A DNA stretch of 64,000 nt from Paenibacillus antri (lineage in GTDB: Bacteria; Bacillota; Bacilli; Paenibacillales; YIM-B00363), in NCBI RefSeq assembly GCF_005765165.1, contig NZ_VCIW01000012.1, positions 124,001 to 188,000 of the forward strand, written 5' to 3'. The position numbers and the translations under genes were made by a program. Positions within the stretch are counted from its first letter, which is position 1. Each line of letters begins with the position of its first letter. The notes beneath the pieces are model-generated. The model saw nothing but the letters and a program-made list of their open reading frames with translations. It was not told the origin of the DNA and did not search any database. Shown in pieces: positions 42,958-52,951 of this stretch.

Positions 42958-43812
42958 CGCGGGGCGGTCCGCCCATGCGAGCAGTCTGTCGACGGCCGCG
43001 TCGAAGACGGGGTACGGCAAAATGTGGCCGAGCCCCTCGTACAGATGCAGGTCGACCGGCGCGTCGAGCGCCCGGAGCCGCTCGACCATCGAGAGGCCGT
43101 GGCCGACGTCGACCTGCACGTCGACCGTGCCGTGCACGACGAGCGTCGGGCAGCGCAGCCGCTCCGCGAGGTGAAGCGGCGACCGCTCGCGGAACGCCTC
43201 GGGGCGCCTCGCCGGGGTGCCGCCAAGGATGCGCTTCAGCGTGCGGCGGAGGTCGACGCGCTCCTCGTACGTGCGGGCGAGGTCGGCGACGCCGCCCCAC
43301 ACAATCAAGCCGCGGATGTCGTCCGGCATCGCGGCCGCGGTCAGCGCGGCGTTGATCGAGCCGCGGGAGAAGCCGAGCAGCGTAATGCGGCTCGCGTCGA
43401 CGAACGGCAGCGTCCGCAGCAGACGGATCGCGGCGTGCACGTCCTCGCGGTCGGCGCCGCCGAATTCGTCGCGGCCTTCGCCGCCTTCGTTGCCCCGGTA
43501 GCACGGGGCGAAGCAGACGAAGCCGCGGCTCGCGAACGCGTCGACCCAATGCGGGCGCACGCGCCCGAAGCCGCCGACGCCGCCGCGGCAGTACACGAGC
43601 GCCGGATACGCCGCCGGGCGAGTCGAGCCCGCCCGACCGGAGCGGATCGAGGCGGCGACGAGCTCGACCGGCAGCGCCTCGAACGGGACGCGATGATAAT
43701 CGGCTATGTAAGATTGCAGAGCGTCCAAGTCGAGCGGCGGGCAGCCGGGCGGCAGCCCGAGATAGCCCTTCACCTTGTACGCGTCGGAATAATACGTCAC
43801 ATGCGCAAGCAT
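42937..43812 (-). CDS. Alpha/beta hydrolase, dienelactone/prolyl-oligopeptidase-like
   Basis: 291 aa. YCRGGVGGFGRVRPHW (oxyanion region, about 70-85), nucleophile elbow LLGFSRGSI (Ser about residue 149), VHGTVDVQVDVGHGL (Asp region, about 224-238) and LYEGLGHILP (His about 265). AGGAGGCGTTCCGGAT precedes the ATG. The last residues GKTSL and the TAA stop come from a family 2 repeat arm, so the original 3' end has probably been replaced. Peptidase or esterase; substrate unknown. Confidence 0.88.
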   Translation of the reverse strand: MLAHVTYYSDAYKVKGYLGLPPGCPPLDLDALQSYIADYHRVPFEALPVELVAASIRSGRAGSTRPAAYPALVYCRGGVGGFGRVRPHWVDAFASRGFVCFAPCYRGNEGGEGRDEFGGADREDVHAAIRLLRTLPFVDASRITLLGFSRGSINAALTAAAMPDDIRGLIVWGGVADLARTYEERVDLRRTLKRILGGTPARRPEAFRERSPLHLAERLRCPTLVVHGTVDVQVDVGHGLSMVERLRALDAPVDLHLYEGLGHILPYPVFDAAVDRLLAWADRPANGKTSL

Positions 43813-43947
43813 ATCCGGAACGCCTCCTAGGGCGAGAAATAAGCGCGACGGGTCGAAACGAAGCGAAGCCCCCGAAAGAACGGCGGCCGTTCCCAGGGGG
43901 CTTCGTTCGATGGCTGCGGGCCGCGAGGCGTACGCTCGCGGAGCCGA

Positions 43948-44289
43948 TCAATGCAGCCAGCCGTTCTCCGGCGGCTTCTTCGGGGCCGCCTTAGCCTTCT
44001 TGACGAGCTTCGGCAGATGCTTCATTCCGCGCAGCATAGGCCCTTTGCAGAGCGGGCAGACCGGCGGGGCGGTCTCGGTCGCGGCTTCGCTCGAAGGCGC
44101 GACGTTCGCGCCGGGCGAAGCTGCACCGTTCGCGGTCTTCGCGGCCTTGCCGTTCTTCGCGCCGCGTCCGCGCTTCGGCGGCGGCTCCGAGACGAGCTCG
44201 TCGCGCACCCAAGCCTTGCAGTCGGCGCTGCGGCATCGCCAGATCGGCACCGGCGCCAGCTCCGGCTTCGTCGAATCCGTCTCCTGCAT
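43948..44289 (-). CDS. YdjO-like cold-inducible zinc-ribbon protein with enlarged linker
   Basis: 113 aa. Two cysteine pairs fit a zinc ribbon: CRSADCKAW (about residues 19-27) and CPLCKGPM (about 78-85), followed by KHLPKL as in YdjO. Between them lies a low-complexity Ala/Pro/Lys/Thr stretch of about 45 residues that is absent from the about 70-aa Bacillus YdjO. The ATG at 44289 is preferred over a GTG at 44298 because a GGGGGGGTG stretch is then at normal distance. Function of the family is unknown apart from cold induction. Confidence 0.75.
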   Translation of the reverse strand: MQETDSTKPELAPVPIWRCRSADCKAWVRDELVSEPPPKRGRGAKNGKAAKTANGAASPGANVAPSSEAATETAPPVCPLCKGPMLRGMKHLPKLVKKAKAAPKKPPENGWLH

Positions 44290-44391
44290 CGTCGACACCC
44301 CCCCGCATTACCATGCCCGGGGAAAAAACGCTTCATACAGCATTGTACCACGCCCCGCAAGGTAATGCGGAACGTCACGCGGCGGTTTTCG

Positions 44392-44421
44392 TTGACAGCG
44401 TTTTCGTTTTCGAAATATAAT
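44392..44421 (+). promoter_or_regulatory. glpP-glpK promoter with overlapping cre-like site
   Basis: Consensus sigma-A promoter TTGACA (44392-44397), 18-bp spacer, TATAAT (44416-44421). TGACAGCGTTTTCG (44393-44406) matches 12 of 14 positions of a CcpA cre consensus and covers the -35, so glucose repression is likely. Confidence 0.75.
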
Positions 44422-44457
44422 GGAAACCAAGTTCATACCTTGTAGGAGAATCCGGAG

Positions 44458-44506
44458 ATCACATCCATTGCACAAGCGTTCGCTTGCAATTCGATGTGAT
44501 TTTTTG
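44458..44506 (+). terminator. Leader terminator upstream of glpP (GlpP-type antitermination)
   Basis: ATCACATC (44458-44465) pairs with GATGTGAT (44493-44500), with an inner ATTGCA..AAGC/GCTTGCAAT stem, followed by TTTTTT. It lies in the 5' leader between promoter and glpP. Just before it, GGAGAATCCGGAGA resembles GGAGACACGGAGA at the same place in the glpD leader. Confidence 0.75.
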
Positions 44507-44525
44507 CATGAGAGGAGCGGGACGA

Positions 44526-46603
<2,078 letters not shown>

Positions 46604-46664
46604 ACGCGCCGACGATATTCATGATACACTAAGTCCAACAAGTTGATATTCGGTGGGAGACACG

Positions 46665-46733
46665 GAGACGCCTGGATCGACCGGCGCGCGGCACTATTCG
46701 CGCGGCGGGTTCGGTTGCGGGCGTCTCTTTTTG
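46665..46733 (+). terminator. Leader terminator upstream of glpD
   Basis: GAGACGCC (46665-46672) pairs with GGCGTCTC (46720-46727) around an inner CGCGCGG..CGCGCG stem, then TTTTTGTCTTTTT. It stands 28-34 bases before the glpD start, the position expected for GlpP-controlled antitermination. Confidence 0.8.
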
Positions 46734-46760
46734 TCTTTTTCGGAGGAGGAGGGGGTTCGG

Positions 46761-48422
46761 ATGGAAAAGAGAGAGGCGGTATGGGCGGCGCTGCGCGAGG
46801 GCGAATTCGACTTGCTCGTCGTCGGCGGGGGCATTACAGGCGCGGGCATCGCGCTCGATGCGGCGACGCGGGGCATGAAGGTCGCGCTCGTCGAAATGCA
46901 GGATTACGCGGCCGGCACGTCGAGCCGATCGACGAAGCTGGTGCACGGCGGGCTTCGGTACTTGAAGCAATTCGAGGTGCGCATGGTGGCGGAGGTCGGC
47001 AAGGAGCGCGCGGTCGTGTACGAGAACGGGCCGCATGTGACGACGCCGGAGTGGATGCTGCTGCCGATGTACCGCGGCGGGTCGCTGGGTCCGCTGGCGA
47101 CGTCGTTCGGCCTGCGGCTGTACGACTGGCTCGCGGGCGTGCGCCGGTCGGAGCGCCGGTCGATGCTGAGCGCGAGCGAGGCGTTAAGCCGGGAGCCGCT
47201 GCTGAAGGGCGACGGGCTGCTCGGCGGCGGCTACTACGTCGAGTATCGCACGGACGACGCGCGGCTCACGATCGAGACGCTGAAGCGGGCGGCCGACGCC
47301 GGCGCGGCGTGCATGAATTACGCGAAGGCGGAGAAGCTGCTGTACGGCGCCGACGGGAAGGTGTGCGGCGCGCAGGTCGTCGACCTTCGGACCGGCGCTT
47401 CCGCCGCGGTGTCCGCGCGGGTCGTCGTGAACGCGACCGGGCCGTGGGTCGACGCGCTGCGGGAGCTGGACGGATCGAAGCGGGGCAAGACGGTGCGGCT
47501 GACGAAGGGCGTGCATCTCGTGTTCGACGGGGGGCGGTTCCCGCTGCGGCAGGCGGTGTACTTCGATACGCCGGACGGGCGGATGGCGTTCGCGATCCCG
47601 CGGGACGGCAAGACGTATCTCGGCACGACGGACACGGACTACCGCGGCGATCCGGCGCATCCGGCGATGAGCGCGGCCGATCGGGCGTACTTGCTCGGCG
47701 TCGCGAATTTCCTGTTCCCGACGCTGGGGCTGACGGAGGCCGACATCGAGTCGAGCTGGGCGGGGCTGCGGCCGCTCGTATATCAGGAAGGGAAGGCGCC
47801 GTCGGAGGTGTCGCGGCGGGATGAAATTTTCGAGTCGCCGTCGGGGCTCGTGACGATCGCGGGCGGCAAGCTGACGGGCTACCGCAAGATGGCGGAAGGC
47901 ATCGTCGACCGGGTCGCCGCTCGGCTGTCGGCGGCCGGCGCGGGGCCGTTCGGGCCGTGCGTCACGCGGACGCTGCCGTTGTCGGGCGGCGACGTGGGCG
48001 GCTCGGCCGGCTGGGCGGCGTACGCGGCGGCGCGGACGGCCGAGGGCGAGGCGCTCGGCCTGCCGCGGGACGCCGCGTCGCGCATCGCCCGGCGGTACGG
48101 CTCCAACGCGCCGGACGTGCTGCGCCGCGCCGCCGGCGACGCCGCCCGCGCGTCCGCCGAGCGCGCCGGGCTGCCGCTCGACGTGTACGCGACGCTCGTC
48201 TACGCGATCGAGCGGGAACAGGCGCTGACGCCGGCGGATTATTGGGTGCGCCGGACGGGCGACCTGTTCTTCGACATCGCTCGGGTGCGGGCGTTCGGCG
48301 AGGCGTCGTTGGCGTTCATGGCGCGGCGGCTGGACTACGCGCCCGAGGAGAAGCAGCGCGCGCGAGAGGAGCTCGCGCGGCTGCTGCGCGAGGCGACGAC
48401 GCCGGTGGAGGAAGCGCGGTAG
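46761..48422 (+). CDS. glpD: Aerobic glycerol-3-phosphate dehydrogenase
   Basis: 553-aa membrane-associated flavoenzyme oxidising glycerol-3-phosphate to dihydroxyacetone phosphate, passing electrons to quinone. FAD loop DLLVVGGGITGAGIALDA (about residues 18-35), GTSSRSTKLVHGGLRYL (about 53-69), GTTDTDYRGDP and the C-terminal DAO_C domain. The ATG at 46761 has a very strong GGAGGAGGAGG upstream; an earlier in-frame start at 46653 would include the leader terminator. The TAG stop is formed by the first bases of repeat array 2 (TAGTCGGAG). Confidence 0.96.
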   Translation: MEKREAVWAALREGEFDLLVVGGGITGAGIALDAATRGMKVALVEMQDYAAGTSSRSTKLVHGGLRYLKQFEVRMVAEVGKERAVVYENGPHVTTPEWMLLPMYRGGSLGPLATSFGLRLYDWLAGVRRSERRSMLSASEALSREPLLKGDGLLGGGYYVEYRTDDARLTIETLKRAADAGAACMNYAKAEKLLYGADGKVCGAQVVDLRTGASAAVSARVVVNATGPWVDALRELDGSKRGKTVRLTKGVHLVFDGGRFPLRQAVYFDTPDGRMAFAIPRDGKTYLGTTDTDYRGDPAHPAMSAADRAYLLGVANFLFPTLGLTEADIESSWAGLRPLVYQEGKAPSEVSRRDEIFESPSGLVTIAGGKLTGYRKMAEGIVDRVAARLSAAGAGPFGPCVTRTLPLSGGDVGGSAGWAAYAAARTAEGEALGLPRDAASRIARRYGSNAPDVLRRAAGDAARASAERAGLPLDVYATLVYAIEREQALTPADYWVRRTGDLFFDIARVRAFGEASLAFMARRLDYAPEEKQRAREELARLLREATTPVEEAR

Positions 48423-48930
48423 TCGGAGGAAGTCCGATTGCACGCCCTGCCGGGGGCCGCAAGGCCGGAATAGTCGGAGAAAATCCGACTACACGCCCTG
48501 CCGGGGGCCGCTGGGCCGGAATAGTCGGAGAAAATCCGACTACACGCCCTGCCAGGGGCCGCAAGACCGGAATAGTCGGAGAAAATCCGACTACACGCCC
48601 TGCCAGGGGCCGCAAGACCGGAATAGTCGGAGAAAATCCGACTACACGCCCTGCCGGGGGCCGCAAGACCGGAATAGTCGGAGAAAATCCGACTACACGC
48701 CCTGCCGGGGGCCGCTGGGCCGGAATAGTCGGAGAAAATTCGACTGCACACCCTGCCGGGGGCCTCGAGGCCGGAATAGTCGGAGAAAATCCGACTACAC
48801 GCCATGCGGGGGGGCCACGAGGCCGGAATAGTCGGAGAAAGTCCGACTACACGCCCTGCCGGGGGCCGCAAGGCCGGAATAGTCGGAGAAAATCCGACTA
48901 CACACCCTGCCGGGGGCCTCGGGGCGGCGG
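48421..48930. repeat. Tandem array of 10 copies of a 51-bp hairpin repeat (family 1, second array)
   Basis: AGTCGGAG-AAA-ATCCGACT cores start at 48421, 48472, 48523, 48574, 48625, 48676, 48727, 48778, 48830 and 48881. Each unit continues with ACACGCCCTGCCGGGGGCC and a small GC hairpin (GGGGGCCGCAAGGCCGGAAT). Same period, orientation and core as the array at 4686, but the loop is AAAA-like instead of TTT. It starts within the glpD stop codon. Confidence 0.95.
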
Positions 48931-48939
48931 CGCGCGAAC

Positions 48940-48975
48940 AAGCCCCCTGACCGACGAAATCGGCAGGGGGCTTTG
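48940..48975. terminator. Bidirectional terminator between array 2 and the FliD-like gene
   Basis: AAGCCCCCTG pairs with CAGGGGGCTT, with inner CCGA/TCGG; followed by TTTGCG on +. On minus it follows the FliD-like stop at 48982. Confidence 0.85.
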
Positions 48976-48981
48976 CGTTAC

Positions 48982-50217
48982 CTAAAAAGTCATATTAAAA
49001 TGCAATCCGCTCATGTCGAGCCAGGCCGGGTACACGCCGCGCTGGGGCGAATACAGCGGATACGCCGCGTTCGCGGAGCGGACGGCCGGGTGCAGCAGCG
49101 CCGACGTCGGCGCGCTCGCGAGCGCGGCGGCCCCGCGCTCGACCGACGCCGCGAGGCCGCCGGGCCCGGCGAGCCGCCGCTTCGCGTCGTCGAATCGCGC
49201 CGCGAGCGCCTCGGCCAGCCGCGCCTCGTCGACGGCGAGCGCGCCGTCCGACTGCCGCGTCACGCCGAAATCGGCCAGGCCGCCGCCGATTTTCGCGGCG
49301 GCGGCGACGGCCTTCGCGAACCCCGGCGCCAAGAAGCCCTCGGCGTCCTTCACGCCGGCGAGCAGCGCGTTGTACGAGGCGGCGAGCCGCTTGACGCTCT
49401 TGGCGACCGCCGCCGCGTCCGGACCGACCGTCAGCCGCACCGGCTCGTCGGTCGCTTGGCGCAGCGTCGCCAGCACATGGCCGTTATCGAGCAGGATCGT
49501 GTTCGAGGAGGACGTTCGCGCGTCCCCGCCGTTCACGCGGTAGCGCGCGTCGAGCCCCGCCTCGGTCACGATCTCGATGCCGCTCGCCGCCGCCGCGCCG
49601 CCGGTCGCGTCCGCGACCTCGAACGCGAAGTCCGAGCCGGTGCCGGCCGCGGTCAGCCGCAGCCGGACCGTGCCGGCGGCGGCGTCGCGCACGACGGCGG
49701 CGTGGACGCCCGCGCCGGACGCGCGGATCGCGTCGCGCAGCTTCATGAGCGCCGACAAGTTCGTATCGTGCGCCGCGATGTCGGCGGTCGCCAGCGTCGT
49801 CCGCGCGCCGACCGCGATCGCGACGCGGTGCGACCCGGCCGCGAAGCCGCCCGTCTCCGCCGCGTCGAGGGCCGCGCCGGCGTTCTTCTGCGCCGTCGCG
49901 AGCCGTTCGACGTCGATCTCGTACGTCGCCGCCTTCGCTCGGTCGGTCGCCGTCGCGGTCAGCGCGTCAGGCGCCGACGCCGTCGCCGATCGCCGCTCGA
50001 AGACGGCGCTCGCGAGCCGCAACGCGTCCCCGCGGGCCGCTTCGGCGCTCGCGACGACGGCGCCGAGGCGCGAAGCCGCCGCCGCGGCGAAATCGAGGAC
50101 GCCTAGCCCGCCGGGCGGGCGGTACGTCGTGACGGCGCCCTTCCCGGGAGCGGCGCCGTTCGCGTACCAGAAGGCTACGTTGCGATATTGCTCGATCATC
50201 GGAGATGAGATGCGCAT
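48982..50217 (-). CDS. FliD-like (flagellar hook-associated protein 2-like) orphan protein
   Basis: 411 aa, extremely Ala-rich. The order of features recalls FliD: an N-terminal coiled region, a FliD_N-like stretch (YEIDVERLATAQKN, about 98-111), inserted beta domains with YRVNGGDARTSSSNTILLDN (about 226-245), and the FliD_C segments VAKSVKRLAASYNALLAGV and LADFGVTRQSDGALAVDEARLAEALA (about 320-345). No other flagellar gene is near. It lacks the long C-terminal coiled coil of true FliD caps and ends in YPAWLDMSGLHFNMTF. The ATG at 50217 has GGAGGCGACC before it. Confidence 0.6.
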   Translation of the reverse strand: MRISSPMIEQYRNVAFWYANGAAPGKGAVTTYRPPGGLGVLDFAAAAASRLGAVVASAEAARGDALRLASAVFERRSATASAPDALTATATDRAKAATYEIDVERLATAQKNAGAALDAAETGGFAAGSHRVAIAVGARTTLATADIAAHDTNLSALMKLRDAIRASGAGVHAAVVRDAAAGTVRLRLTAAGTGSDFAFEVADATGGAAAASGIEIVTEAGLDARYRVNGGDARTSSSNTILLDNGHVLATLRQATDEPVRLTVGPDAAAVAKSVKRLAASYNALLAGVKDAEGFLAPGFAKAVAAAAKIGGGLADFGVTRQSDGALAVDEARLAEALAARFDDAKRRLAGPGGLAASVERGAAALASAPTSALLHPAVRSANAAYPLYSPQRGVYPAWLDMSGLHFNMTF

Positions 50218-50337
50218 GGGGGTCGCCTCCGTTTTCCGTAGTGCCGTTACGATTGTGTCCTTCCAGTATACACCGCTCCGCCGAAAATGTGGTATATTAT
50301 TCCGGTTACCCTACCTTCGGAAAGGCAGGAACCAAGG

Positions 50338-50823
50338 ATGACGGAGCAATTGGAAATCCGGTGGTCCAGGGCGGAGGACATGCCCGCGCTGACCGCATTG
50401 AACAATCGGATCTGGGACGAAACGAACTCCCCCCACGTCGCGCCGATGACGGAAGCGGAGTACGCCGAGCGCCATCCGACGGGGGCGGAGTTAGTGGCCG
50501 TCGTCGGGGAAGCGCTGGCGGGGTTCGTTATTTTCCGGACGGCGTCGCCGATGAAGAGCCACGCGCACGTCGCCGAGCTCGCGATCGCGGTGAATCCGGA
50601 ATTTCAAGGGCTGGGCGTCGGCCGGAAGCTGGTCGAAGCCGCCTGCGCGGAAGCGAAAGCGCAAGGCAAGCGGAAGCTGAGTCTCCGGGTTATGTCCACG
50701 AACGAGAAAGCGATCGCGTTCTATAAGAAGCTTGGGTTTCAGGAGCAGGGCAGGCTGGTGGAGGAGTTTTACGCGGGAGGTCGATACGTGGACGACATAT
50801 TGATGTATAAGATGCTGACATAG
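50338..50823 (+). CDS. GNAT-family N-acetyltransferase
   Basis: 161 aa. Acetyl-CoA binding motif A: VAELAIAVNPEFQGLGVGRKLVEAA (about residues 80-104, with QGLGVG); motif B: NEKAIAFYKKLGFQEQGRL (about 122-140). The ATG at 50338 is preferred because the fold starts with LEIRWSRAEDM; an earlier ATG at 50287 lies in the promoter. Acceptor unknown. Confidence 0.9.
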   Translation: MTEQLEIRWSRAEDMPALTALNNRIWDETNSPHVAPMTEAEYAERHPTGAELVAVVGEALAGFVIFRTASPMKSHAHVAELAIAVNPEFQGLGVGRKLVEAACAEAKAQGKRKLSLRVMSTNEKAIAFYKKLGFQEQGRLVEEFYAGGRYVDDILMYKMLT

Positions 50824-50922
50824 ACGAAACTTTAAAGCTTGCCGATCGAGCCGCCTCCGCCGGAGCGCGGTTATTTGGGTTGCATGCGAGAGAGTTGCGA
50901 GCAGTTTCGGATACAATCGTAG

Positions 50923-50949
50923 ACGTTGACGGAAACGAATACGTAAACG
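50923..50949. repeat. Short NNNACG hexanucleotide repeat
   Basis: ACG at 50923, 50929, 50935, 50941 and 50947, exactly six bases apart, non-coding. Same motif as the repeat in the GH66 signal peptide. Confidence 0.5.
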
Positions 50950-51031
50950 TAATCAAAAAAACAGCCGCCGCCTCGCTCGCGCCGCCCGTCGCAAGCTCAA
51001 GCCCTAGCGCCCCGACCGAACATCGATGCCG

Positions 51032-51226
51032 TCAAGCCTTCCCGGTCTGGCGGCTTCTTTGCTTCCAACGCTCCCGCAGCCGCTTGAACGGTGGCTGCCC
51101 GCTGAACACAAACCAGACGATCGCGGGCATCGCGATATTCGTTCCGAGTATGGTCCACACGAGGACGCGCACGAACCACCCCGCGTTCAACACCTCGCGG
51201 TATACCCAGGTATCGTAGAAATCCAT
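51032..51226 (-). CDS. Small single-pass membrane protein, 64 aa
   Basis: MDFYDTWVYREVLNAGWFVR, then one hydrophobic helix (about residues 20-42) and a basic tail (RLRERWKQRSRQ). AAGGGGG stands 10 bases before the ATG at 51226; the longer frame up to 51331 overlaps the promoter of the ger operon. No known family. Location directly upstream of and divergent from a spore germination operon may indicate a spore role; that is inference. Confidence 0.55.
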   Translation of the reverse strand: MDFYDTWVYREVLNAGWFVRVLVWTILGTNIAMPAIVWFVFSGQPPFKRLRERWKQRSRQTGKA

Positions 51227-51372
51227 GCGACGTTCGCCCCCTTCTACCGAATAATCCACATGTACAGCTTGTCCGGCGGGACACGGCTCCATTCGATCCA
51301 GCGGATAAAGACATGATTTCAGGAGACGCAAGACATACTAACGGAAAATGGCAAGAAGGGGAAAAGCGACCG

Positions 51373-52908
51373 ATGACGCATCAAGATCAACTGCTGAAGA
51401 GCGCTTATTCCGACTCGCTGGATGAAAATGTAAAGACGCTCGACGCCTTGTTGGACAAGAGCATCGATCTCATTATCCGTCCGCTCGTCTTGCACAAGGG
51501 GAAGGACATTCGGGCTCGTTGTTATTTCACGGACGGTCTGGTGAAGGCGTTGGAAATCGACACGATCCTGACCGGGTTGATGGCGTTCACGGAAGACGTC
51601 TTTAAAGAACGGGAAGAGCTGACGGGCAAGGAACTGATGGAGCGGCTGCTGCTGAACTTTTCGGTACGCATTACACACGAGATCGGGGAAGGCATCACGG
51701 CCATTCTTTCGGGTGACACGCTGCTTCTCGTCGACGGCATCGGCGCGGGACTTATCGTCGGCACGCGCGGGTGGGACATGCGCAGCGTCTCCGAGCCGGC
51801 GACGGAGACGGTCGTCCGCGGTCCGAGGGACGGCTTCACCGAAAACATTCGAACGAACACGGGGATCATGCGCCGGCGCATCCGCGACCCGAACTTGCGC
51901 ATCGAGGGGATGCAGATCGGCACTCGTTCGAAGACCGACGTAAACATCGCCTATATCAAGGACATTGCGAAGGAAGAGCTCGTGGAGGAGGTCAGGTCCC
52001 GCCTCAAGAGCATCAAGATCGACGCCGTTTTGGAAAGCGGATATATCGAGGAGCTGATCGAGGACTCGCCCAAGTCGATCTTCGTGACGATCCAAAGCAC
52101 GGAGCGGCCGGATAAAGTCGCCGCCGCCATCCTAGAAGGCCGGGTGGCGGTGTTCGTGGACAATACGCCGTTCGTGCTCGTCATGCCGACGTACTTCTGG
52201 GAATACGTGCAAGCGGCGGACGATTATTATTCGCGATATTGGGTGGGCTCGTTCTTCCGGCAAATTCGGTACTTCTGCTTTCTTCTTAGCCTAACGCTTA
52301 CGCCGATCTACGTCATGCTCGTCTCGTTCCACCACGAGATGATTCCGACGGAGCTGGCGCTGACCATCGCTTCGGGGCGGGCGGTCGTGCCGTTCCCGGT
52401 GCTGCTCGAGGCGCTCATGATGGAGATCGCGTTCGAGCTGATGCGCGAGGCGGGGCTGCGCATGCCGAAGCCGATCGGACAGGCGGTCAGCATCGTCGGC
52501 TCGCTCATCATCGGACAAGCTGCCGTGCAAGCCGGGCTCGTCTCGCCGTTCATGGTCATCGTCGTCGCGGTGACGGGCATCGCGTCGTTCGCGATCCCGA
52601 ACTATCCGGCTTCGTTCTCGATTCGGCTCGTCCGCTTCCCGCTCATCATCGCCGCGGGCTTCTTCGGCTTATTGGGTTTCGCGGTGTTTCTATTCGGGTT
52701 CATGATCCACGCGCTGTCGCTGCGTTCGTTCGGGGAACCGTATCTGGCGCCGGCCGCCCCGTTCCGTCCGCGGGACCAAAAGGATTTGCTCGCGCGCATG
52801 CCGTGGTGGAGCTACGAGAAGCGGCCTTCGATGGCGCAGGATCGCCGTCGGCAGCCGTCCGGAACGAAGCCGAAGCCGCCGCGGCCGGAGCCGCCTCAGC
52901 CGACTTGA
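51373..52908 (+). CDS. Spore germination protein, GerA (A-subunit) family
   Basis: 511 aa, A subunit of a germinant receptor in the spore inner membrane. N-terminal soluble domain about residues 1-270 (SVSEPATETVVRGPRDGFTENIRTN, about 137-161, is the family signature; also RIRDPNLRIE and DSPKSIFVTIQSTERPD), then five or so helices (about 300-465) and a basic Pro-rich tail. The ATG at 51373 is taken because an earlier frame start at 51313 is not conserved and overlaps the divergent promoter. First gene of the ger operon (A-C-B). Confidence 0.94.
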   Translation: MTHQDQLLKSAYSDSLDENVKTLDALLDKSIDLIIRPLVLHKGKDIRARCYFTDGLVKALEIDTILTGLMAFTEDVFKEREELTGKELMERLLLNFSVRITHEIGEGITAILSGDTLLLVDGIGAGLIVGTRGWDMRSVSEPATETVVRGPRDGFTENIRTNTGIMRRRIRDPNLRIEGMQIGTRSKTDVNIAYIKDIAKEELVEEVRSRLKSIKIDAVLESGYIEELIEDSPKSIFVTIQSTERPDKVAAAILEGRVAVFVDNTPFVLVMPTYFWEYVQAADDYYSRYWVGSFFRQIRYFCFLLSLTLTPIYVMLVSFHHEMIPTELALTIASGRAVVPFPVLLEALMMEIAFELMREAGLRMPKPIGQAVSIVGSLIIGQAAVQAGLVSPFMVIVVAVTGIASFAIPNYPASFSIRLVRFPLIIAAGFFGLLGFAVFLFGFMIHALSLRSFGEPYLAPAAPFRPRDQKDLLARMPWWSYEKRPSMAQDRRRQPSGTKPKPPRPEPPQPT

Positions 52909-52951
52909 CCTCGGCGCGTCGCCGAATTCCTAAGAACGAGGTGAATTCAGA

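Noticed and set aside
44484-44525. Longer N-terminus for GlpP
   Set aside because: It would be translated from the 3' arm and T run of the leader terminator; the GTG at 44526 has the ribosome site.
48316-48985. Repetitive frames over array 2
   Set aside because: Same reason as array 1; they begin inside glpD in a wrong frame and end in the terminator.
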